From Liquorilactobacillus ghanensis DSM 18630 (GTDB lineage: Bacteria; Bacillota; Bacilli; Lactobacillales; Lactobacillaceae), in contig NZ_AZGB01000001.1 of assembly GCF_001435235.1 (NCBI RefSeq), forward strand, positions 62,001-126,000: DNA of 64,000 nt. The letters are read 5' to 3'. A model generated the notes under the pieces. It saw only the letters and a list, made by a program, of their open reading frames with translations, had not been told where the DNA came from and did no database searches. The position numbers and the translations under genes are program-made. This document shows, one piece after another, positions 51,057-60,408 of this stretch (its first letter is position 1; each line of letters starts with the position of its first letter).

Positions 51057-52883
51057 TTATTCTTCTTCATCTGTTTTTAAAATAGCCATAAATGCCTCTT
51101 GCGGAACAACAACATTGCCAACTGATTTCATCCGTTTCTTTCCACGTTTTTGCTTTTCCAATAATTTTGCCCGTCGATCCGGATCACCAGTATGAATCCG
51201 GGAAGTAACATCTTTACGATAAGCTTTAATATTGGTACGAGCAATAATTTTAGCTCCAATTGCAGCTTGAATTGGAATTTCAAAATTCTGCCGTGGGATA
51301 ATCTTTTTAAGTTTATTTGTAATTTCTCGCCCCCGTTGTTGGGCTGTTTGCCGATGGGTAATAAAGCTCAATGCATCAATTTTTTTGGTATTTAGTAAAA
51401 TATCAATTTTAACTAGATCACTTGGCTGCTGCCCACTAACCTCGTAATCCAATGATGCATAGCCACGTGTACTAGACTTCAAACGATCAAAAAAGTCAAA
51501 AATTATTTCAGCTAACGGCATTTGATAAATAACATCAACTCGATAATCATCAAGATAATTCATCGTCACAAACTGACCGCGCTTGCGCTGACAAAGTTCC
51601 ATTACAGCACCAACATAATCATTTGGAACCATAATCGTCGCTTTGACAAACGGCTCATTAATTTGTTTGATCTGTGAACTTTCCGGTAATTCAGATGGAT
51701 TGGAAACCTTAATATGCTTTCCGTCTGTCAATTCAACATCATAGGTAACAGTTGGTGCAGTCGTAATTAAATCCATATTAAATTCACGTTCTAAGCGTTC
51801 CTGCACCACATCCATGTGCAATAAGCCCAAAAAACCGCAACGAAATCCAAAACCTAAAGCTTGCGAAGTTTCCGGTTCAAACTCCAAGGCTGCATCATTA
51901 AGTTTTAATTTTTCCAAAGCTTCCCGCAAATCATTATATTTAGCATTATCAGTTGGATACAATCCAGAATAGACCATTGGATTCATTACTCGATAGCCTA
52001 CCAAAGCCTTATCAGCAGGATTGGCAGCCAGTGTCACCGTATCACCGACCCGTGTATCTTGAATGTCTTTGATACTGGCGGTTAAATAACCAACATCACC
52101 TGCCATTAGCAAGTCGCGTTTAAGTGGTTTAGGTGAATTAACACCCACTTCAGTAACCTCATATTCCGTTTGGCCGTTCATCAATTTGATCCGATCACCA
52201 GGTTTGACAGTTCCATCAACCACTCGAATACTTAAAACTACTCCACGATAGTCATCATAAATCGAATCAAAAATCAGTGCCTTCAGTGGGGCGGTTAGAT
52301 CTCCAGTTGGGGCTGGAACTTGATGAACAATTTTTTCTAAAATTTCTTTAATACCTATTCCCTGTTTTGCACTTGCCAAAACTGCTCCAGAAGCATCGAT
52401 TCCAATAACATCCTCGATTTGCTGGCGCACAACTTCTGGTTGAGCGGAAGGCAGATCAATTTTATTAATTACGGGAACAATTTCTAAGTCATCATCAATT
52501 GCCAGGTAAACATTAGCCAGCGTCTGAGCTTCAACTCCCTGTGCCGCATCAACTACCAATACTGCTCCTTCACAAGCTGCCAAACTGCGAGAAACTTCAT
52601 AGGAAAAATCAACATGCCCTGGTGTATCAATTAAATGAAAAATATAAGTTTCACCATCATCAGCATGATAATGCAATTCCACTGCATTCAATTTGATAGT
52701 GATTCCTCGTTCTCGTTCAAGGTCCATTGAATCCAGCAGCTGATCTTGCATCTCGCGTTTAGAAACGGTGTCCGTCAGTTCTAGAATTCGATCAGCCAAA
52801 GTCGATTTTCCATGATCGATATGCGCTACAATTGAAAAATTGCGAATTCGCCGTTGTCGTTCCTGCATCTCTGTTAAATTCAT
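51057..52883 (-). CDS. lepA: Elongation factor 4 (LepA)
   Basis: Ribosome-associated GTPase that acts on stalled or misassembled ribosomes. G1 [13 protein letters not shown] near residue 19, G3 [12 protein letters not shown] near 81, G4 [10 protein letters not shown] near 135, EF-G-like domains II, III and V, and the LepA-specific C-terminal domain (about 490-608, [20 protein letters not shown]). Length 608 is normal. It has its own extended -10 promoter and sits downstream of dnaJ. Confidence 0.98.
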   Translation of the reverse strand: MNLTEMQERQRRIRNFSIVAHIDHGKSTLADRILELTDTVSKREMQDQLLDSMDLERERGITIKLNAVELHYHADDGETYIFHLIDTPGHVDFSYEVSRSLAACEGAVLVVDAAQGVEAQTLANVYLAIDDDLEIVPVINKIDLPSAQPEVVRQQIEDVIGIDASGAVLASAKQGIGIKEILEKIVHQVPAPTGDLTAPLKALIFDSIYDDYRGVVLSIRVVDGTVKPGDRIKLMNGQTEYEVTEVGVNSPKPLKRDLLMAGDVGYLTASIKDIQDTRVGDTVTLAANPADKALVGYRVMNPMVYSGLYPTDNAKYNDLREALEKLKLNDAALEFEPETSQALGFGFRCGFLGLLHMDVVQERLEREFNMDLITTAPTVTYDVELTDGKHIKVSNPSELPESSQIKQINEPFVKATIMVPNDYVGAVMELCQRKRGQFVTMNYLDDYRVDVIYQMPLAEIIFDFFDRLKSSTRGYASLDYEVSGQQPSDLVKIDILLNTKKIDALSFITHRQTAQQRGREITNKLKKIIPRQNFEIPIQAAIGAKIIARTNIKAYRKDVTSRIHTGDPDRRAKLLEKQKRGKKRMKSVGNVVVPQEAFMAILKTDEEE

Positions 52884-52919
52884 GTTTGTGCCTGCTTTCT
52901 TCCACGTTTATCTATTAAA

Positions 52920-52948
52920 ATTATACCAGTCGTGTTTCTTGAATACAA
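52920..52948 (-). promoter_or_regulatory. Promoter of lepA
   Basis: TTGTAT (52948-52943), 17-base spacer, TGGTATAAT with the -10 at 52925-52920 on the minus strand. Confidence 0.7.
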
Positions 52949-52979
52949 TCACACCACCGATCAGAACGATTTCCAGCTA

Positions 52980-53022
52980 TATAAAAGCGGCAAAAACAAT
53001 CAAATTCATTGCTTTTGCCGCT
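52980..53022 (-). terminator. Terminator of dnaJ (end of hrcA operon)
   Basis: AAGCGGCAAAA / TTTTGCCGCTT stem on the minus strand (53022-53012 region with 53005-52985) with a loop of about 15 bases, followed by TTAT; the T-tract is short. Confidence 0.7.
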
Positions 53023-53069
53023 TAACTCAGAGGTTAAAATCAACCTAGATTACACTTTTTTCAAAACTA

Positions 53070-54203
53070 CTAGCGTTTATTACGCTTTTTAAAACGTTCA
53101 AAAATCGATGTTTCACCACTAACGTTTTCTCCGCTAGCTGCTGCAAAATCTTTCAAAGCTGCCCTTTGCCGAGCATTTAAACTCTTAGGAGTAACCACTT
53201 CAACAGTAACTTCCTCATCGCCTCTTGTTTGACTGCGCAAATGCGGGGCACCTTTACCACGTAATCTAAATGTTGTCCCAGACTGAGTCCCCGCTGGAAT
53301 TTTCAATTTAACATCACCATGAACTGTTTTAACATCAACTTCGTCACCCAAAGCTGCTTGAACAAAACTAATCGGCTGGGTGAAGTAAATTTGCGCTCCG
53401 TCACGTTTGAAAATTTTGCTGGGTTTAACCCGAAAGACAATATATAAATCCCCGTAAGGACCACCATTAGCACCGGCTTCGCCTTGACCCTGCAACCGCA
53501 TTTGATTGCCATCTTCAACACCAGCTGGGATTGAAACTTCAACTTCATGTTTTTCTTGAATCTTGCCGCTGCCATGACAATCAGGACACTTTTCCTTAAT
53601 AATTTTCCCGGTTCCACCGCAGACATTACACTCTGTTTCATGGACAATTCGACCCAATGGTGTATTTTGTGCCTGCCGCACAACTCCGCTGCCATGACAA
53701 TTCTGACAAGTATCTGGTGTTGTCCCTGGTTTTGCTCCACTGCCGCCGCATGTCTTACACAATGCTTCTCGCGTATATTGAATGCTCGTTTTCTTACCAA
53801 AAACAGCTTCTTCAAAGGTCAAAGTCATATTATACTGCAAATCATGACCTTGTCGCGGTTGATTGCGTGAACGTGAAGTTGATCCGCCACCAAAAAATGA
53901 AGAAAAAATATCTTCAAAGCCGCCTGAAAAGTCACCGAAATCAGCATTTTGGAAACCACCAAAGCCTTGAGGTCCACCATTGCCACCAGTTGAACCATAT
54001 TGATCGAATTGCGCTTTCTTTTGTGGATTACTCAAAATTTCATATGCTTCATTGATTTCTTTGAATTTTTTTTCAGCACCCGGGGCCTTATTTAAATCAG
54101 GATGATACTTTTTAGATAACCGCCGATAGGCTTTTTTAATTTCCGCAGCAGAGGCATCCCGCGAAACACCAAGAACTTCATAAGGATCTCTATTTTCTGC
54201 CAT
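53070..54203 (-). CDS. dnaJ: Chaperone DnaJ (Hsp40)
   Basis: Co-chaperone that stimulates DnaK ATPase and delivers substrates. J domain with the HPD motif (KKYHPDLNK near residue 34), a Gly/Phe-rich linker (about 70-130), four CxxCxGxG zinc repeats ([32 protein letters not shown], about 150-215) and the C-terminal substrate-binding domains. ATG 54203 behind GGAGGG is preferred to an 11-codon extension. Length 377 is normal. Last gene of hrcA-grpE-dnaK-dnaJ, behind a terminator that probably lowers its level. Confidence 0.97.
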   Translation of the reverse strand: MAENRDPYEVLGVSRDASAAEIKKAYRRLSKKYHPDLNKAPGAEKKFKEINEAYEILSNPQKKAQFDQYGSTGGNGGPQGFGGFQNADFGDFSGGFEDIFSSFFGGGSTSRSRNQPRQGHDLQYNMTLTFEEAVFGKKTSIQYTREALCKTCGGSGAKPGTTPDTCQNCHGSGVVRQAQNTPLGRIVHETECNVCGGTGKIIKEKCPDCHGSGKIQEKHEVEVSIPAGVEDGNQMRLQGQGEAGANGGPYGDLYIVFRVKPSKIFKRDGAQIYFTQPISFVQAALGDEVDVKTVHGDVKLKIPAGTQSGTTFRLRGKGAPHLRSQTRGDEEVTVEVVTPKSLNARQRAALKDFAAASGENVSGETSIFERFKKRNKR

Positions 54204-54261
54204 GTTTTCCCTCCATTTATCAACTGTTTTCTTCAACAGCGTAACATAAGCAGCGCGATAA

Positions 54262-54291
54262 AAAAAGTCAAAGTCCCGCAGGTCTTTGACT
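54262..54291 (-). terminator. Terminator between dnaK and dnaJ
   Basis: AGTCAAAGACC / GGGACTTTGACT stem on the minus strand (54291-54266) with loop TGC and seven T. It should set dnaJ below dnaK expression. Confidence 0.88.
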
Positions 54292-54320
54292 TTCTGCTAC
54301 TTTTTTAGTAATAGCAACAA

Positions 54321-56192
54321 TTACTTCTTGTCATCGTCCGGGTTAACTTCTTTAAAGTCGCCTTCAACGGTGGTATCGTCATCTTTTCCTTTGCTGTCAC
54401 CTTTTTTGGCATCTGTGTCAGCACCGGCTGCTTGACCATTAGCCTGTTTGTTCTGCTCTTGAGCCTGTTGATATAGTTTAACTGACATTTCTTGAACTAA
54501 TTTTGTCAATTCATCTTTCTTAGTCTTCATATCTTCAACATTATTAGCTTCTTGAGCTTTCTTCAAGGCATCCCGCGCAGCTTCTGCCTTCTTGATTTCA
54601 TCGTCTGAAACTTTGCCTTTGACATCCTTCAAAGTCTTTTCAGAGCTGAACAGCAGTTGGTCAACCTCATTTTTCAGATCGACTTCTTCTTTACGCTTCT
54701 TGTCAGCTTCTTCATTTTCTTTAGCTTCTTTTACCATTCGTTCAATTTCGTCATCTGACAAACCGGATGAACTCTTGATAGTAATCTTTTGTTCCTTGTT
54801 AGTTCCCAAATCTTTTGCTGAAACATTAACAATTCCGTTTTTATCAATATCGAACTTAACTTCAATCTGTGGAACTCCTCTTGGAGCAGCTGGAATGTCG
54901 GTCAATTGGAAACGACCTAACGTTTTGTTATCAGCTGCCATTGGCCGTTCACCTTGTAAAACATGGATATCAACTGCCGGCTGATTATCAGCTGCCGTTG
55001 AGAATACTTGCGATTTGCTAGTCGGAATGGTTGTATTACGGTCAATTAATTTAGTGAAGACGCCACCCATGGTTTCAATTCCCAATGACAATGGGGTAAC
55101 ATCCAATAAAACAACATCTTTAACATCACCAGTAATAACACCGCCTTGAACTGCAGCACCTAAAGCAACAGCTTCATCTGGGTTAACTGATTTATTTGGT
55201 TCATGGTTTGTTTCAGCTTTAACAGCTTCTTGAACAGCTGGAATACGAGTTGAACCACCGACTAAAATTACTTCATCAATATCAGAATTTGATAAACCAG
55301 CATCTTTTAACGCATTACGTACCGGTACTTTTGTCCGTTCAACCAAATCAGCAGTCAATTCATCAAACTTGGCACGTGTTAAAGCCTTTTCCAAATGAAG
55401 TGGTCCGTTAGCACCCGCACTAATAAATGGTAAACTAATCTGAGCACTAGTTACACCAGATAAATCTTTCTTAGCTTTTTCGGCTGCATCTTTCAAACGC
55501 TGCATTGCCATCTTATCAGTTGACAAATCAACACCATTTTCCTGCTTAAATTCAGAAATCAGCCAATCCATGATCTTCTTATCAAAATCGTCGCCACCAA
55601 GGTGAGTATCACCATTAGTTGACAAAACTTCAAAAACACCATCGCCTAATTCAAGGATTGAAACATCAAATGTTCCACCGCCAAGGTCAAAAACAAGAAT
55701 CTTTTCATCTTTATCTAGTTTGTCCAACCCATAAGCCAAAGCTGCTGCTGTCGGTTCGTTAACAATTCTTTCAACTTTCAAACCAGCAATCTTACCAGCA
55801 TCCTTAGTAGCTTGACGCTGACCATCATTAAAGTAAGCAGGTACAGTAATAACTGCCTGGCTGACTTTTTCGCCTAAATAAGATTCTGCATAATCTTTGA
55901 TATACTGCAAAATCATTGCTGAAATTTCTTGTGGGGTATACTTTTTCCCTTCAACTTCAACTTTGTAATCAGCTTCACCCATGTGACGCTTAATTGATGA
56001 AATTGTGTTTGGATTGGTAATTGCCTGACGCTTTGCTACTTCACCAACTTGTGTTTCACCATTTTTAAATGAAACAACTGACGGTGTTGTCCGATTTCCT
56101 TCAGGATTAGTAATAATTTTAGCTTCTTTTCCTTCAAGAACAGCCACTGCAGAGTTAGTTGTTCCCAAGTCAATTCCAATGATTTTTGACAT
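54321..56192 (-). CDS. dnaK: Chaperone DnaK (Hsp70)
   Basis: ATP-driven Hsp70. Nucleotide-binding domain with [15 protein letters not shown] at the start, phosphate motif [15 protein letters not shown] near residue 167 and [15 protein letters not shown] near 310; substrate-binding domain from about 365, and a C-terminal acidic tail with [12 protein letters not shown] after a Q/N-rich linker ([14 protein letters not shown]). Start ATG 56192 with GAGG 9 bases upstream; 623 residues. Third gene of the CIRCE-controlled operon. Confidence 0.98.
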   Translation of the reverse strand: MSKIIGIDLGTTNSAVAVLEGKEAKIITNPEGNRTTPSVVSFKNGETQVGEVAKRQAITNPNTISSIKRHMGEADYKVEVEGKKYTPQEISAMILQYIKDYAESYLGEKVSQAVITVPAYFNDGQRQATKDAGKIAGLKVERIVNEPTAAALAYGLDKLDKDEKILVFDLGGGTFDVSILELGDGVFEVLSTNGDTHLGGDDFDKKIMDWLISEFKQENGVDLSTDKMAMQRLKDAAEKAKKDLSGVTSAQISLPFISAGANGPLHLEKALTRAKFDELTADLVERTKVPVRNALKDAGLSNSDIDEVILVGGSTRIPAVQEAVKAETNHEPNKSVNPDEAVALGAAVQGGVITGDVKDVVLLDVTPLSLGIETMGGVFTKLIDRNTTIPTSKSQVFSTAADNQPAVDIHVLQGERPMAADNKTLGRFQLTDIPAAPRGVPQIEVKFDIDKNGIVNVSAKDLGTNKEQKITIKSSSGLSDDEIERMVKEAKENEEADKKRKEEVDLKNEVDQLLFSSEKTLKDVKGKVSDDEIKKAEAARDALKKAQEANNVEDMKTKKDELTKLVQEMSVKLYQQAQEQNKQANGQAAGADTDAKKGDSKGKDDDTTVEGDFKEVNPDDDKK

Positions 56193-56242
56193 AAACTTCA
56201 ACCTCTTTTTTAGATTCCTTTTTTATAATAAACGTAATTGAA

Positions 56243-56881
56243 CTACTGTGCAACGACTACCATTGCTGGCCGCAAAACGCGATCTTTTAACAAGTAACCA
56301 TCTTGGAAGACTTCAACCACTGTTTCAGCAGTCTGATCTTTCTCAACCGGTACTGTTTTAACTGCTTGATGGAAAGTCGGATCAAAAGGTTTGCCCAAAG
56401 CATCGATCCGCGTGATGTGGTTATCTTTCAAAGCTTTCTCCATATCACGATAAACCATTTCAACACCGTGCTTCAACTGTACAGCAGCTTCATCAGTCGC
56501 TTCAATCTTTAAAGCTCGTGATAAATTATCCAGCACCGGCAAAACATCGCGCGCTAATGATTGACCATCATACTTTAACAGTTGTTCTTGTTCCTTCTTG
56601 AAACGTTTATGCATATTGGCCATTTCCGCTTCAGCTCGGTAATATTTGTCTTCTAGTTCACTGTACTTTTGCTGAAGTTGTTGCAATTGTTCTGCCGTTT
56701 CAGCTGTTTTCTTCGCTGAATTCTCTTTCTTAGCCGTTTTAGCAGCTACTTTTTGTTTTGATTTATCAGCTTTAGCCGTATCTCCTGTTTCCGCTGTCGA
56801 CTTATCAGCTTTGGCAGTTGTTTTCTCACTTTGATCAACAGTTGCTTTCTTTTTACTAAGATCACTTTCTTTTTCTGGCAA
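56243..56881 (-). CDS. grpE: Nucleotide exchange factor GrpE
   Basis: Releases ADP from DnaK. The C-terminal part is canonical: a long helix (QLQQKYSELEDKYYRAEAEM, about 70-90), FDPTFHQAVKTVP near 165 and the end GYLLKDRVLRPAMVVVAQ. The first about 65 residues are a low-complexity K/A/T/E-rich extension in which TAKADKS occurs twice; total 212 is somewhat long. The start is TTG 56881. It lies between hrcA and dnaK. Confidence 0.96.
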   Translation of the reverse strand: MPEKESDLSKKKATVDQSEKTTAKADKSTAETGDTAKADKSKQKVAAKTAKKENSAKKTAETAEQLQQLQQKYSELEDKYYRAEAEMANMHKRFKKEQEQLLKYDGQSLARDVLPVLDNLSRALKIEATDEAAVQLKHGVEMVYRDMEKALKDNHITRIDALGKPFDPTFHQAVKTVPVEKDQTAETVVEVFQDGYLLKDRVLRPAMVVVAQ

Positions 56882-56907
56882 GTGAACACCCCTTCTCTAA
56901 TCTCTAA

Positions 56908-57945
56908 TTAATCATAGAAATCATAATAATCAAGCATTTTACGCGCCAATTCAACGCGAAAGACATCTAACAGACCTATCATCTTTGAATAAGGCATGTT
57001 AGTCGGTCCTAACAACGCAATCAATCCACGCCCATGTTGCTCAACATCATAGGTAGCTGATATTAAGCTGTAATTTTGCAACGAACGGTCTTCCAACTCA
57101 TCGCCTAATCTAACCTGAATAGCTTGATCGTCATCATTGCTGCCGACCAAATTACTAATATCATCAGAATGATCAATTAGTGAATATAAAGCTTTAATTT
57201 GCTCAATATTGCCATTCTCAACAAAATTAAGTAGATTAAGCTTGCCGCCGACATAAAACTGATCGTGAGCAGTCTGGTTTAAAACCCGACCAAAAACATT
57301 TAAAAAACCTAGTGGCTGTTGTACGTAATGCAACAACAATGGTACGCTGTCACGCAGCTTTTCAACAACTTGATCCAGCGGTAATCCTACGACTCTTTCA
57401 TTAATAATCCGCACGATCGATTCCAGTTCTTCACCTGTAATCTGTTTGGGCAAATTAAATAATTGACTCTCAACACCGCCATCACTGGTAATTAGCAGTA
57501 CCATCACTTGCTGATTACGCAATGGCATAACTTTAAATCCCTGCAGACGAATATTTTGGCCTTCAGGTTTAAAAGTAATTGCCGTATAATGGGTCATTTC
57601 TGACAAGATCCTTGCTGACTCTGCCACCAACTCATCAATCTTGAAAAATTGGTTATTAAGTGAATTGCGCACACTATCAACAACTGCTGGATTTGCCACA
57701 GTCGGCTTAACCAAGTTGTCAACATAATACCGGTAGCCCTTAAGCGAAGGAATTCTACCGGATGAAGAATGCTCCTTGACAAGATAACCCTTTTTTTCTA
57801 AGACTGCCATTTCATTGCGAATCGTAGCCGAGCTGACATGAACCGGTAATTGCTGTTCTAAAGACTTGGAACCAACTGGACGCTGTGCCTCAGCATAATC
57901 CTGAATTATCGCCTCAAGAATCAGTAACTGTCTTTCCGTTAGCAT
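56908..57945 (-). CDS. hrcA: Heat-inducible transcription repressor HrcA
   Basis: Repressor that binds CIRCE and whose folding depends on GroEL. N-terminal winged helix (MLTERQLLILEAIIQDYAEA, VGSKSLEQQLPVHVSSATIR and NEMAVLEKKGYLVKEHSSSG, about 1-65), then a GAF-like domain and dimerisation insertion. ATG 57945 follows GAGGTG; 345 residues is normal. First gene of the heat-shock operon and preceded by the operator it is expected to bind, so it is autoregulated. Confidence 0.98.
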   Translation of the reverse strand: MLTERQLLILEAIIQDYAEAQRPVGSKSLEQQLPVHVSSATIRNEMAVLEKKGYLVKEHSSSGRIPSLKGYRYYVDNLVKPTVANPAVVDSVRNSLNNQFFKIDELVAESARILSEMTHYTAITFKPEGQNIRLQGFKVMPLRNQQVMVLLITSDGGVESQLFNLPKQITGEELESIVRIINERVVGLPLDQVVEKLRDSVPLLLHYVQQPLGFLNVFGRVLNQTAHDQFYVGGKLNLLNFVENGNIEQIKALYSLIDHSDDISNLVGSNDDDQAIQVRLGDELEDRSLQNYSLISATYDVEQHGRGLIALLGPTNMPYSKMIGLLDVFRVELARKMLDYYDFYD

Positions 57946-57959
57946 GATTATCACCTCGA

Positions 57960-57986
57960 TTAGCACTTAGCCTCTTAGAGTGCTAA
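57960..57986. promoter_or_regulatory. CIRCE operator (HrcA-binding)
   Basis: TTAGCACTT, 9 bases, GAGTGCTAA: eight of nine positions pair with the consensus TTAGCACTC-N9-GAGTGCTAA. It covers the transcript start region between the promoter and the hrcA ribosome site. Confidence 0.96.
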
Positions 57987-57996
57987 GTCAATTATT

Positions 57997-58025
57997 AATA
58001 TACAAGAAAAAAGCTGATAAGTCAA
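57997..58025 (-). promoter_or_regulatory. Promoter of the hrcA operon
   Basis: TTGACT (58025-58020), 17-base spacer, TATATT (58002-57997) on the minus strand, 11 bases ahead of CIRCE. Confidence 0.85.
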
Positions 58026-58045
58026 GAATGACATCTCTACCAGCT
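58007..58045 (-). terminator. Terminator of the nusA-ribF operon
   Basis: AGCTGGTA / TATCAGCT (58045-58038 with 58019-58012, one G-U) followed by T's on the minus strand. The hrcA promoter -35 lies inside its loop and its T-tract lies inside the promoter spacer. Confidence 0.7.
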
Positions 58046-58052
58046 AAAAAAA

Positions 58053-59006
58053 TCATTTTTTATTTTTTTTGGCAATAAAGTAAGCTATTGTCTGCTGCTT
58101 GTCAGCTTTTAACTGTTCCACCAGAGCTGCCGCACCAGTAAATTTAACTTGATCTCTTAATTTTTCATACCAGTAAACCGTAACTTGCTGACCATAAACC
58201 ATTTGCGCAAAATCAAATAAATTAATTTCCACCGTAATTTGTCGATTACTGCCAAAAGTTTCGTTGCGACCAATTGAAGCCATTCCTTGATATACTTGAC
58301 CCGCAACTTTAACTTGAACAGCATAAATACCTTCAGCTAAGATACGTTCATCGTTCGGAATAGCTAAATTTAAAGTTGGGAAACCCAATTTTCGACCTCG
58401 CTGTTCACCATGAACAACCAAGCCACTATTTTGATAAGTGTAACCTAATAACTGATTAGCTGCGGCAATTTCACCTGTATCCAACAAATGCCGAATTGTT
58501 GTTGAACTGATTTTTTGATCTTGAAAACGTAAATGCTCGACCGCAATTACATCAAAACGTTTTTGGGCATATCGCGGCAATAGCTGCATATTAGCTATAT
58601 CATGTTTACCATAAGTATAATCTTTACCAGCAACCACTGCTACAGCATGCAAACCAACCATATACAAGTCAACAAATTCTTGTGGTCCCATCTGCGGCAA
58701 CTGGCCAGTCAACGGGGCAACATAAGCAATATCAATTCCCATTTGCGCAAAAAGTTCCAGTTTGCGCTGCAGTGTTGTCAAATACTGAATTTTAGCTGCT
58801 GGAACTTGTTGAAAAACGATCGCCGGCTGTCGATCTAAAGTCATGATTGCTAAACGGCATCCACGTCTTTTGGCTTCAGCTGCTGCTCGCTGAATCACCA
58901 GTTGATGGCCACGATGAACACCATCAAAAAATCCCAAAGCTAAAACAACCTCACCCGCAGGAATCTGCCGCGAATCAAAGGGCTCTTTTAAAAAAATTGT
59001 TTTCAC
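58053..59006 (-). CDS. ribF: Bifunctional riboflavin kinase / FMN adenylyltransferase
   Basis: Converts riboflavin to FMN and then FAD. The N-terminal adenylyltransferase has LGFFDGVHRGHQLVI near residue 26 and SSTTIRHLL near 163; the C-terminal riboflavin kinase has VVHGEQRGRKLGFPTLNL near 195 and VEINLFDF near 255. Start GTG 59006 is 9 bases after GGAAGG; TTG 59012 is the alternative but too close and overlaps the truB stop. Length 318 is normal. Confidence 0.95.
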   Translation of the reverse strand: MKTIFLKEPFDSRQIPAGEVVLALGFFDGVHRGHQLVIQRAAAEAKRRGCRLAIMTLDRQPAIVFQQVPAAKIQYLTTLQRKLELFAQMGIDIAYVAPLTGQLPQMGPQEFVDLYMVGLHAVAVVAGKDYTYGKHDIANMQLLPRYAQKRFDVIAVEHLRFQDQKISSTTIRHLLDTGEIAAANQLLGYTYQNSGLVVHGEQRGRKLGFPTLNLAIPNDERILAEGIYAVQVKVAGQVYQGMASIGRNETFGSNRQITVEINLFDFAQMVYGQQVTVYWYEKLRDQVKFTGAAALVEQLKADKQQTIAYFIAKKNKK

Positions 59007-59008
59007 TT

Positions 59009-59917
59009 TCAATTTCCTTCCGTTAAATCAATCATCTGTTCTGGAACATAACATTGATGCTCTAAATGCCAGCGATATACACAACGGCTTTTACCAGCAT
59101 ATACTAATACTAATTTATCAGCTGCATGCGCTGCTTTTAAAAAGGCACCATTTTTAATTCGTTGCCACTCGGATCCTGTCAATTGATAATGCTCAAACTT
59201 TTGTAAAGCTGTATCCCAGTCAAAAACAACTTCAGTTAACCGTTGTTGTTTAGCTAGCCGTTCGAGCCGCTGTAAACTAACCGTGTCAGCTAGCTCAAAA
59301 CCGCCACTTTTTTGCCGTGTCAGCTGTGACATTACAGCCGGTACCCCAAGTTTTCGACCCAAATCAGTTGCTAAAGTACGAATATAAGTTCCCTTACCAC
59401 AGCCGATCTCAAAGTAGCACTTTTGCTGTCCCTTTTCAGAATCAAAAACTGACTCTTTAGTTTGCTGGAAATATTGAACATTAATTTTTCTTTTCGGTCT
59501 TTCAACCGGCTGATGAGCACGAGCATAATCATACAAGCGGCGACCGTTTACCTTGACAGCCGAATACAATGGTGGAATTTGAATTTGCTCACCAGTCAAA
59601 AGCTGCATTTTTTCAGAAATTGCTGCAGCGGAAAAAGGCTGCCGTAAATGTTTAGCTGCGATTATCTCGCCGTCCAAATCTTCAGTTGTAGTTGCAAATC
59701 CTAAAGTTATTTCACCAGTATATACTTTACCCGAGTCCATCAAATAGTTAACTACTTTAGTCGCTTTACCGACACAAAGCAGCAGTACTCCATCCACATT
59801 CGGATCAAGTGTCCCACTATGACCAACACGTTTTGTTCTTAAAATCCCCCGGCAGCGGCGTACACAATCACTGCTTGTCATTCCCTTTGGTTTATATAAA
59901 GGAATTATTCCATCCAT
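59009..59917 (-). CDS. truB: tRNA pseudouridine(55) synthase
   Basis: Forms pseudouridine 55 in tRNA T-loops. MDGIIPLYKPKGMTSSDCVR at the start, catalytic Asp in GHSGTLDPNVDGVLLL near residue 38, IPPLYSAVKVNGRRLYDYAR near 113 and the C-terminal PUA-like tail. Length 302 is normal. It sits between rbfA and ribF; a long palindrome separates it from rbfA. Confidence 0.97.
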   Translation of the reverse strand: MDGIIPLYKPKGMTSSDCVRRCRGILRTKRVGHSGTLDPNVDGVLLLCVGKATKVVNYLMDSGKVYTGEITLGFATTTEDLDGEIIAAKHLRQPFSAAAISEKMQLLTGEQIQIPPLYSAVKVNGRRLYDYARAHQPVERPKRKINVQYFQQTKESVFDSEKGQQKCYFEIGCGKGTYIRTLATDLGRKLGVPAVMSQLTRQKSGGFELADTVSLQRLERLAKQQRLTEVVFDWDTALQKFEHYQLTGSEWQRIKNGAFLKAAHAADKLVLVYAGKSRCVYRWHLEHQCYVPEQMIDLTEGN

Positions 59918-59959
59918 CTTGCTGTATCCTCACCGTCTATCAAAATCAATCCTTTTAGT

Positions 59960-59999
59960 ACAAATACCGATTGATTATCTTAAATCAGTCGGTATTTGT
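59960..59999. repeat. Long palindrome between rbfA and truB
   Basis: ACAAATACCGATTGATT and AATCAGTCGGTATTTGT are 17-base arms with one G-U-type difference around a 6-base loop. Neither strand has a following T-tract, so it is not a standard terminator; RNA processing site or operator are possibilities. Confidence 0.75.
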
Positions 60000-60019
60000 C
60001 TATTATCCAATTATACCAG

Positions 60020-60379
60020 CTACTGCTGATCTTCATTTTCAATTTGGTTCAAAAGACGATCAATCTTATCGCCATATTGAACTGAACGATCACGTTCAAA
60101 ATGAATTTCCGGAGTAACGTAAATGCTCAAACGCGATCCCAACTCACGGCGAATCAGGCCGGTTGCTTTATCTAAACCAATCTGTGTTTTTTCTCCTGCC
60201 GAAGCTTTATCGGATAAAATACTGTAGTAAATCGTAGCGTGCTGTAAATCACCGGTAACATCAACTCCAGTAACGGTAATTCCTTGAACTCGCGGATCAC
60301 GAACCCGCTTCATTAAAATATCATTAACTTCTCGTTGAATTTCTTGGGCAAGACGTCCTACCCGATAACTACGTACCAA
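60020..60379 (-). CDS. rbfA: 30S ribosome-binding factor A
   Basis: Small KH-fold protein needed for late 16S rRNA processing. YRVGRLAQEIQREVNDILMK near the start, RVRDPRVQGITVTGVDVTGD near residue 24 and PEIHFERDRSVQYGDKI near 90. Length 119 is normal. The start is TTG 60379, with GGAG 11 bases upstream. Between infB and truB. Confidence 0.96.
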   Translation of the reverse strand: MVRSYRVGRLAQEIQREVNDILMKRVRDPRVQGITVTGVDVTGDLQHATIYYSILSDKASAGEKTQIGLDKATGLIRRELGSRLSIYVTPEIHFERDRSVQYGDKIDRLLNQIENEDQQ

Positions 60380-60408
60380 AGCCGTCCCATCTCCTTTACC
60401 CTTAAATC

